From assembly GCA_022710245.1 (NCBI GenBank), contig JAKLHH010000468.1:1-6308 (forward strand): a stretch of 6,308 bases of DNA. The letters are read 5' to 3'. The stretch is from Myxococcota bacterium (GTDB taxonomy: Bacteria > Myxococcota > Polyangia > GCA-2747355 > JAKLHH01). The notes under the pieces were generated by a model, which was not told the DNA's origin, made no database searches, and worked only from the letters and a program-made list of their open reading frames with translations. The position numbers and the translations under genes were made by a program. Shown one piece after another: positions 1-4,624 of the stretch (position 1 is the first letter of the stretch; every line of letters starts with the position of its first letter).

Positions 1-188
1 ATGGCCTCACCTCGCCAGCGCGTGAGCCCGGTCTGCGGGCCGAGGTCGAGCCCGAGCGCACGGTTCTGGCGCGCGAGCGCGAGGGCGTCGGTCGCCGGCG
101 GGACCGGGCTCGTGGGGAGCGGCTGGCCGTCCGGAGCGACGAAGCGCCATGGGGGGGGCGGTGCGGCGCCGCACAGGTCCAGCTCCGG
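1..188 (-). CDS. Possible coding fragment running off the left edge; may be a decayed gene
   Basis: Reading leftwards, the minus-strand frame whose last complete codon covers bases 3-5 is open from base 254 to the window edge. From about base 188 it has G or C at nearly every third position and a balanced composition, including PWRFVAPDGQPLP, ALALARQNRALGLDLG and RWRGE. No ATG, GTG or TTG start lies in this frame before the stop at 255-257. The 5' end is therefore missing, frameshifted or placed elsewhere. A run of eight G (151-158) is an obvious slip site: one extra base would join the frame to another that opens with GTG at 244. The text faintly resembles the tail after the HNH motif in DUF222/HNH proteins, but no HNH residues are present, so this is only a guess. 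The opposite strand is also open here (to a TGA at 198-200) but is arginine-rich and looks like a shadow. Confidence 0.33.
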
Positions 189-227
189 TCTTGGCGCTGA
201 AGAGCCATGAGCAGCGCCGCGACGTTC

Positions 228-236
228 TGGTAGACT
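228..236 (+). promoter_or_regulatory. Extended -10-like element TGGTAGACT upstream of the gene at 285
   Basis: TG at 228-229, one base, then TAGACT (231-236) matches the extended -10 layout TGn plus a hexamer with four of six TATAAT bases. I see no good -35. Transcription would start around 242-244, which is where the 16-bp tandem repeat begins, giving a leader of about 42 bases. The same TAGACT hexamer occurs before the gene at 5344. Confidence 0.35.
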
Positions 237-242
237 CGTCGC

Positions 243-274
243 ACCGATCAGGGATCAGACCGATCAGGGATCAG
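243..274 (+). repeat. Perfect 16-bp tandem duplication with four GATCAG words
   Basis: ACCGATCAGGGATCAG occurs at 243-258 and again, identically, at 259-274. Each copy contains two GATCAG words, so four are present, at 246, 253, 262 and 269, with steps of 7, 9 and 7 bases. The array ends on the first bases of the AGGAGG ribosome binding site. It occupies nearly the whole predicted 5' UTR of the 285-1064 gene, so it could act as an operator or as RNA: each copy can form a weak GAUC/GAUC hairpin with a 3-base loop. It could also be a recent slippage duplication. Confidence 0.9.
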
Positions 275-278
275 GAGG
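273..278 (+). promoter_or_regulatory. Ribosome binding site AGGAGG, selects the GTG start at 285
   Basis: AGGAGG is a perfect Shine-Dalgarno core, six bases before the GTG at 285. The next in-frame ATG, at 300, would be 21 bases away, so GTG is the better start. Confidence 0.8.
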
Positions 279-284
279 TGCTCC

Positions 285-1064
285 GTGTCGCGCTCGCGCA
301 TGTTCGGGGACGACGATCCGAGCCAGGGCGAGGTCCCCTCGCCGAGGACCACCATCGTGGGGGGCCGCCCGCCCGAGGACGGCGCCGCCCTGCCGCCGGT
401 CCCGACCGGGATCCAGCAGCTCCTGCGCCTGGCGGCGGTGGACCCGGGCTTTCGCGCCAAGCTCCTCGAGCAGCGCGCGGCGGTGGCGACGGCGGCGGGC
501 ATCGAGCTCTCCGCCAGCGAGCGGCAGATCCTCGCCGCCGTGGCCGCGGCGCAGCTCGAGGGTATGATCGAGCACCTGCCGCCGCCGGCGCCCGAGCGGC
601 GCACCTTCCTGCGCGAGACCGCGGCCGCCGCGGTCCTCGTCCTCGGCGGCGCGGCGCTCCCCTCGTGCAGCCGGGGCATGAACGCAGACGTGCCCGCGCG
701 GGCGACGAACCGCCCGATGGAGAACGAGGGCGGGGCCGCGCCGGAGGTGCCCGAGGAGGATCCCGAGCGGCAGCGCCGTCGCCTGCAGGCGCCGGGCGGC
801 GCGGCGCCCGACGTGCCGAGGCCGAAGGAGCCGGCGCCGGTGCCCGCCGGGGTGCGCCCGGACGTGCCGCCGCCGAGGCCCGACGCCGGCGCCCCCAAGC
901 AGGGCGCGTCGGCGAGCGAGGGCCAGCCGCTCGGCGCGCTGCTCGCCAGCGCGCAGGACGACGCCGAGGAGAGGCCGCAGCACAACCAGGTCACCCGCGG
1001 GATCCGGCCGCACCCCCGCCCGCACCCCGACGCGGGCGCGCCGAAGAAGCCGCCGAGGAAGTAG
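285..1064 (+). CDS. Candidate precursor-like protein: leader-like N-terminus, Tat/lipobox-like segment, proline-rich tail
   Basis: 259 residues from a GTG start with a strong ribosome binding site. Residues 20-31 contain TTIVGGRPP. Residues 42-98 are predicted helical, with the pattern LLRLAAVDPGFRAKLLEQR then GIELSASERQIL and QLEGMI. This order, LLxxAxxDPxFRxxLL followed by GIxLSxxE, resembles the leader region of nitrile-hydratase-leader/Franean1-type RiPP precursors. Residues 104-128 read ERRTFLR, an alanine/valine/leucine stretch, then LPSC, which looks like a twin-arginine signal ending in a lipobox (Cys128). The remaining 131 residues are rich in proline, alanine and acidic residues, with repeated GGAAP(E/D)VP (149-156, 171-178) and PDAGAPK (199-205, 248-254), and end very basic. 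The next gene, 58 bases on, is a B12-type radical SAM enzyme, suggesting this protein is its substrate. Alternatives are a Tat lipoprotein translated from the internal ATG at 564, or an accessory protein. The gene is secure; the role is inferred. Confidence 0.85.
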   Translation: MSRSRMFGDDDPSQGEVPSPRTTIVGGRPPEDGAALPPVPTGIQQLLRLAAVDPGFRAKLLEQRAAVATAAGIELSASERQILAAVAAAQLEGMIEHLPPPAPERRTFLRETAAAAVLVLGGAALPSCSRGMNADVPARATNRPMENEGGAAPEVPEEDPERQRRRLQAPGGAAPDVPRPKEPAPVPAGVRPDVPPPRPDAGAPKQGASASEGQPLGALLASAQDDAEERPQHNQVTRGIRPHPRPHPDAGAPKKPPRK

Positions 1065-1072
1065 GAGCGGCG

Positions 1073-1089
1073 CCGCCCAGGTCGGGCGG
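1073..1089 (+). promoter_or_regulatory. GC hairpin between candidate precursor and radical SAM genes
   Basis: CCGCCC (1073-1078) and GGGCGG (1084-1089) form a perfect 6-bp stem with a 5-base loop, starting nine bases after the stop codon. There is no T tract, so it is not a classical intrinsic terminator. It could protect the upstream message or reduce read-through into the enzyme gene. In such GC-rich DNA a chance stem is also possible. Confidence 0.4.
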
Positions 1090-1110
1090 TCGGGCGAAGC
1101 TGCCGCGACC

Positions 1111-1117
1111 AAAGGAG
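1111..1117 (+). promoter_or_regulatory. Ribosome binding site AAAGGAG for the radical SAM gene
   Basis: AAAGGAG ends five bases before the ATG at 1123 and fixes that start. Confidence 0.8.
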
Positions 1118-1122
1118 CGACG

Positions 1123-2598
1123 ATGGCCGACATCACCATCCTCAACCTGAACATGCTCTACGTGCGGTACTTCGACAGCGTGGAGCGCGAGCGTCACCTG
1201 CCGCTCGGGCCGCTCTACGTCACCGCCGCGCTGGAGCAGGCGGGCTTCACCGTCGACCTCCGCGACTACCAGCTGCACGAGGCCGAGGAGCTCTTCTCGA
1301 CGCAGGAGATCGTCCGCTTCCTCGCCGACCCGGCGCCGGTGATCGGCGTCTCCTGCATGGCGAACCTGCTCCCCTTCACGCTCCTCGCGCTGCGCGAGCT
1401 GCGCCAGGTCTACCCGGACCGCACGCTGATCCTCGCCGGGGTGGGCCCCAAGTCCGTCGAGCAGGAGATCCTCGAGCGCTTCCCCTGGGTGGACCTCATC
1501 GTGCGCGGCGAGGCCGAGGTGAGCGCGCCCAAGCTCCTCGGCGCGCTCAAGCACGGCGGGCGCCTCGAGGACGTGCCGGGCATCAGCTTCCGCGACGCGG
1601 ACGGCGTCATCCACCACACGGAGCGGCCGCCCCGCATCGCCGACCTCGACAGCATCGCGCCGCCCGCGTACCACCACCTCGACCTGACGCGCTACACCGG
1701 CTTCGGGGTCATCACCTCGCGCGGCTGCCCGTACCCCTGCACCTTCTGCTCGGTGGCGCCCGTCTGGGACCACAAGTCGTACTTCCGCCGGCCCGAGTCG
1801 GTGGTCGCCGAGATGAAGCTGCTCCACGAGCGCGCGGGCGCCGAGCTGATCCTCTTCCAGGATGAGTTCTTCGTCTCCGGCCCCGAGCGCGTGCACGCCT
1901 TCTGCGCGGAGCTCGAGCGCACCGGGCTGGAGCTGATGTGGAAGGCCTTCGGCCGCATCAACCTCACCGACGAGCCGATGATGGAGGCGATGGAGCGGAC
2001 GGGCTGCGTCGAGATCCGCTTCGGCGTCGAGTCGGGCTCCGATCGCATCCTGGAGGCGACGCGCAAGGGCTTCACGGCGGCCGGGACGATCGACGTCGTG
2101 CGCCGCGCCTGCGATCGCTTCCGGCGCGTGGACCTCTTCTACGTCTGGGGCTTCCCCTTCGAGACGATGGAGGACTTCTACGCCTCGGTCTTCCAGATGG
2201 TGGCCTTCCGCATGATGGGCGCGCGCATCCTGCCCTCGCTCCTCTGCCTGCTGCCACAGACGGAGATCTACCGGCAGTACGCGAAGAGCGGCCTCGAGTT
2301 CGCGCCCGACCTCTTCCCCGAGTACATGGTCACCGGCCACGAGGTGAGCCGCCTCGCGCACGTCGAGATCCGGCCCGAGCACGCCGCCTTCTTCGACTTC
2401 GTCCGCCAGCACCCGGACATCTTCCCTGGCTTCTTCCACGTGGGGCTGGAGGCGAACATCCGCCCCAAGCTGCGCGTCCTGCAGGAGTTCGGCTTCTACC
2501 CGGCGAGCCCCGAGGAGCTGGTCGACCTGGAGTCGTGCGGCGCCCACTCGCCGAGGCTGAACGAGAGCCAGCGCGAGCTCGCCACGCGGGCGAGCTGA
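1123..2598 (+). CDS. B12-binding-domain radical SAM enzyme, candidate peptide maturase
   Basis: 491 residues. Residues 1-140 match the Rossmann-like cobalamin-binding domain of B12 radical SAM proteins: LPLGPLYVTAALEQAGF, VIGVSCMANLLPFTLLAL, ILAGVGPK and DLIVRGEAE. The radical SAM core follows, with the cluster motif CPYPCTFC (Cys202, Cys206, Cys209), FQDEFF (245-250), GVESGSDRIL (301-310) and WGFPFETMEDF (342-352). These are the usual SAM-binding strand landmarks of the BchE/class B methyltransferase-like group. The cluster should bind [4Fe-4S], cleave SAM to a 5'-deoxyadenosyl radical, and typically lead to C-methylation or a rearrangement. The canonical DxHxxG cobalamin-histidine motif is not visible, as in several base-off members. 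The C-terminal 120 residues contain no SPASM-type cysteine cluster. Length is normal for the group. The upstream leader-like protein is the likely partner and the two genes appear cotranscribed. Substrate and reaction cannot be read from sequence; related enzymes also act on lipids, cofactors and antibiotics. Confidence 0.93.
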   Translation: MADITILNLNMLYVRYFDSVERERHLPLGPLYVTAALEQAGFTVDLRDYQLHEAEELFSTQEIVRFLADPAPVIGVSCMANLLPFTLLALRELRQVYPDRTLILAGVGPKSVEQEILERFPWVDLIVRGEAEVSAPKLLGALKHGGRLEDVPGISFRDADGVIHHTERPPRIADLDSIAPPAYHHLDLTRYTGFGVITSRGCPYPCTFCSVAPVWDHKSYFRRPESVVAEMKLLHERAGAELILFQDEFFVSGPERVHAFCAELERTGLELMWKAFGRINLTDEPMMEAMERTGCVEIRFGVESGSDRILEATRKGFTAAGTIDVVRRACDRFRRVDLFYVWGFPFETMEDFYASVFQMVAFRMMGARILPSLLCLLPQTEIYRQYAKSGLEFAPDLFPEYMVTGHEVSRLAHVEIRPEHAAFFDFVRQHPDIFPGFFHVGLEANIRPKLRVLQEFGFYPASPEELVDLESCGAHSPRLNESQRELATRAS

Positions 2599-2611
2599 CG
2601 CCTCGCGGGTC

Positions 2612-2643
2612 GGCCGCTCAGCGCGGGGGCCGTTCAGCGCGGT
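2612..2643. repeat. Imperfect 16-bp tandem repeat at the convergent gene junction
   Basis: GGCCGCTCAGCGCGGG (2612-2627) is followed directly by GGCCGTTCAGCGCGGT (2628-2643), differing at two positions. The second copy contains the stop codon (2634-2636) of the minus-strand lipoprotein gene. The repeat covers much of the 35-base gap after the radical SAM stop. A 7-bp stem including one G-T pair (2601-2607 with 2622-2628) could give a weak terminator-like hairpin, without a T tract. Confidence 0.75.
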
Positions 2644-3011
2644 GACTGGAAGATCAGCGGCCCGGCTGGCAGGCACACGCACGGCAGCGTGCCGCGCTCG
2701 TGCTCGGCTTGGTAGCTCGCCTCCTCACGCTCGAGCTGCTCCCTCGACGGTCGCGCCGGGCCGTTGTTGAAGGGCATCGGCCCGAAGCGGTAGCTCGCGC
2801 CGCGGGCCCGGCACCGGCCCTCGTCGTCCGGGTCGGCCGGCGTGCAGTGCAGGTCGAGCCGGGGCGCGAGCCTGGCGGGCTGGCGGCGGGGTGGCGCGGC
2901 GACGCGGACAGGTGGGGAGGGGCTCGCGGCCTGCTGCGGGGGCGCTCCGCAGCCGCACCCCGGGGCCAGCGCAGCGACCGACAGCATCGACAGGAGGGCG
3001 CGGGTGAGCAT
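2634..3011 (-). CDS. Small cysteine-containing lipoprotein of unknown function
   Basis: 125 residues. The N-terminus MLTRALLSMLSVAALAPGC has one arginine, a short hydrophobic stretch and a lipobox-like LAPGC, so Cys19 is the likely lipidated residue and the mature protein would sit on a membrane facing the periplasm. A proline/alanine/arginine-rich linker (about 22-50) leads to a small C-terminal part with Cys56, Cys67 and a CVC pair (111, 113), the motif YRFGPMPFNNGPARPS and a charged helix EQLEREEASYQAEHERG. The four cysteines after the linker could form two disulfides. I recognise no family. The gene follows the larger lipoprotein gene on the same strand after 26 bases, so they are probably cotranscribed and may act together. 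A GGAGG sequence lies only one base before the ATG, which is unusually close. A second ATG at codon 9 has no better signal and would lose the arginine. Confidence 0.8.
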   Translation of the reverse strand: MLTRALLSMLSVAALAPGCGCGAPPQQAASPSPPVRVAAPPRRQPARLAPRLDLHCTPADPDDEGRCRARGASYRFGPMPFNNGPARPSREQLEREEASYQAEHERGTLPCVCLPAGPLIFQSPR

Positions 3012-3037
3012 GCCTCCAGTGTCGCACGCCCGCCCGC

Positions 3038-4456
3038 TCAGGGCACGAGGGTGACGAAGACCGCGTTGCTGAGCCGCCCGCCCGTCGTGAGGTACAGGTA
3101 GCCCTCGCCCGGCGCGAGGCTCGCCGGCAGCTGCACCCTGAGCTCGGTCGGGGTCTCCGCGACCCAGAGGGAGGCGCCGACGACCAGCGTCGCGCCGCGG
3201 GTGCGCAGGCGCAGGAGGTTGCCGCAGCCGCGGCCGGCAGGGCAGGTGAGGAAGCCGGTGCCACGGACCGCGATCACCGTGCCGGCGCGGAGCGGGCCTC
3301 CGCCGACCGCGACCACCCCCTCGATGCGGGCGCTCGCGCAGCGGGGTGACCAGGTCGCGTCGGCCGCGAGCTCGGCGATGGGGCCGGGCTGCCCGTTGCC
3401 GGCGAAGGTGGTGGACGCCTTGTTGCCCGCGTCGCTCCAGGCCTGCTTGAAGATCACGCGGCCGTAGACGCAGCCGACGCCGAAGAGGCCGTAGCAGCCC
3501 TCGGGGCTCGAGTCGTGGACCAGGTTGTAGTCGTTGTCGAGCTCCACGGCGTGCGGATCGAGGACGCCCTCGACGCCTGGCCGCGTCAGGGGCACGGCCT
3601 TCGCGTCCGTCGACCAGAAGTGCGTCTGTCCGCGCGGTCGGTCACGCTCGGTCTCGCCCGACTGATCGAAGGGCGCGTGCGGCCCGATCAGGTCCGTCGA
3701 GGCGCGCCAGGCGGGGAGGCCGCTCGCCACCGCGCGCAGCCGCGCGATCAGGTGGTCGTCGGCGGAGAGGAAGGTGCGGTGCCAGTCCTTGCCGCCGTTG
3801 CAGCACTTGTAGCCGCTGGCCTCCTTGCTGCAGCTGCAGGTCGGGTCGTTGCCGCTGACGCTCCACAGCCTGTAGACGTGATCGAGGGCCATCGCCGAGC
3901 CGGGCGCGCACTGGCAGGGGTTGCTGGCGACGATGCAGGTGCCGGACCCGTCGAGGGGGCCCGAGGTGACCGCGCTGTTCTCCAGGCAGGAGCGCTCGCC
4001 GAGCATGTCCGTGTGGGTCAGGAAGACGCCCTGCTGCACGTCGCTCAGCGTCGGCCAGAGCGCGCAGCGGTCGCTGGCCTTGCGGAGCTGCGCGAGCGTC
4101 TCCAGCAAGCGGTTGCGGTTCTCGTCGGTGGAGGTCGGGGCGAGGGGCTGGCAGGCGTGCTGGAGGCAGCTCCAGCTGCAGCAGTCCGCGGGCTCGGAGC
4201 AGATCGCGCCCGCCGCGCCGCAGGTCGCGGCCTGACACATGCCGCTCGCGCAGAGGCCCGAGCAGCAGCGCGCCGGCGAGCCGCAGCCCTCGCCGGGCGC
4301 GGCGCAGCCCTCGCCCCGCAGGTCGACGAAGAGGTCGGCGCGAGGGGCGTCAGGGCGCGCGCGCTGGTCGGTCGCGGCGTCCGCGGCGTCCACCACGGTG
4401 GCCTGTGGGCTGGCGCAGCTGGCCAGCGCGAGCAGGAAGACGACGGCGCGCTGCAT
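3038..4456 (-). CDS. Cysteine-rich lipoprotein with two knot-like modules and a C-terminal IPT/TIG-like domain
   Basis: 472 residues from the chosen ATG. MQRAVVFLLALASC is a clean lipoprotein signal (LASC lipobox, Cys14). An upstream in-frame ATG at 4543 would add 29 residues and bury the signal, so it is rejected. After an acidic, disordered linker, two adjacent modules have identical cysteine spacing, C-x6-C-x5-CC-x3-C-x4-C, at 51-74 and 79-102; this is the framework of inhibitor cystine knots. The centre (about 110-345) has further cysteines (131, 157, 174, 181, 183, 207, 209, 218, 219, 321, 329), a histidine/aspartate-rich stretch and WHRTFLSADDH, and matches nothing I know. Residues 374-472 look like an IPT/TIG or similar immunoglobulin-like domain: GGGPLRAGTVIAVRGTGF, NLLRLRT, LRVQLPASLAPGEGYLYL and LSNAVFVTLVP. 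It is likely a surface or periplasmic disulfide-bonded binding or adhesive protein. It has no Shine-Dalgarno and a very short predicted leader. The small lipoprotein gene lies downstream. Confidence 0.88.
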   Translation of the reverse strand: MQRAVVFLLALASCASPQATVVDAADAATDQRARPDAPRADLFVDLRGEGCAAPGEGCGSPARCCSGLCASGMCQAATCGAAGAICSEPADCCSWSCLQHACQPLAPTSTDENRNRLLETLAQLRKASDRCALWPTLSDVQQGVFLTHTDMLGERSCLENSAVTSGPLDGSGTCIVASNPCQCAPGSAMALDHVYRLWSVSGNDPTCSCSKEASGYKCCNGGKDWHRTFLSADDHLIARLRAVASGLPAWRASTDLIGPHAPFDQSGETERDRPRGQTHFWSTDAKAVPLTRPGVEGVLDPHAVELDNDYNLVHDSSPEGCYGLFGVGCVYGRVIFKQAWSDAGNKASTTFAGNGQPGPIAELAADATWSPRCASARIEGVVAVGGGPLRAGTVIAVRGTGFLTCPAGRGCGNLLRLRTRGATLVVGASLWVAETPTELRVQLPASLAPGEGYLYLTTGGRLSNAVFVTLVP

Positions 4457-4473
4457 GATCTGTCGTGGATCAT
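4455..4473. promoter_or_regulatory. Perfect dyad ATGATC-N7-GATCAT over the lipoprotein -10 and start codon
   Basis: ATGATC (4455-4460) and GATCAT (4468-4473) are exact inverted repeats separated by seven bases. The left arm overlaps the minus-strand start codon (4454-4456). The right arm overlaps the -10-like hexamer of the same gene. A dimeric repressor bound here would block transcription initiation. No known regulator is assigned. Confidence 0.6.
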
Positions 4474-4474
4474 A
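4469..4474 (-). promoter_or_regulatory. -10-like hexamer TATGAT for the cysteine-rich lipoprotein gene
   Basis: On the minus strand TATGAT matches TATAAT at five of six positions and lies 12 bases before the ATG. Initiation at the usual distance (A at 4463 or 4461) would leave a leader of about five to seven bases, too short for a ribosome binding site, and none is seen. No convincing -35 lies at 16-18 bases. Confidence 0.45.
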
Positions 4475-4624
4475 CACCCGACGCGCTGGCAAACGTGTTG
4501 CATCGAGCGGAGGCAGCCCCCGCAGACCCACCGCAAGTAGCAAGTAGCGCGCGGAGCTCGCCTCTGCAGCAGACTAAGAGAGGAGGAGGGGAGAGGCGTG
4601 CGCGGGTGAGGTCGAGGTCGAGGT
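4474..4624. other. Non-coding gap with short simple repeats
   Basis: No gene is visible. The gap holds a 7-bp tandem pair GCAAGTA (4533-4546), a 21-base run of purines only (4576-4596), and three consecutive GAGGTC copies (4608-4625) that run into the stop codon of the membrane-protein gene. GCCTCT (4560-4565) and AGAGGC (4592-4597) could pair around a 26-base loop, a weak terminator candidate for the gene ending at 4625, without a T tract. Confidence 0.5.

Noticed and set aside
243..274. Start of a CRISPR-like or iteron array
   Set aside because: There are only two contiguous copies, with no spacers, no replication gene nearby, and placement directly before a ribosome binding site.
149..1150. 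Overlapping 333-codon plus-strand frame
   Set aside because: It is almost wholly arginine, glycine, alanine and proline, has no ribosome binding site, and is out of frame with the supported gene at 285-1064.
991..2682. Long minus-strand open frame of 563 codons opposite the radical SAM gene
   Set aside because: It is antisense to a gene with unmistakable radical SAM motifs and a good ribosome binding site. Its composition (Arg, Glu, Asp, His, Val, Leu) is typical of a shadow frame in GC-rich DNA.
3515..4540. 341-codon plus-strand frame opposite the cysteine-rich lipoprotein
   Set aside because: The minus strand encodes a lipoprotein signal, patterned cysteines and an IPT-like domain; the plus frame shows no recognisable pattern.
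4457..4543. Upstream in-frame ATG extending the cysteine-rich lipoprotein by 29 residues
   Set aside because: The extension would push the lipoprotein signal to the interior, and the promoter-like TATGAT lies inside the extension.
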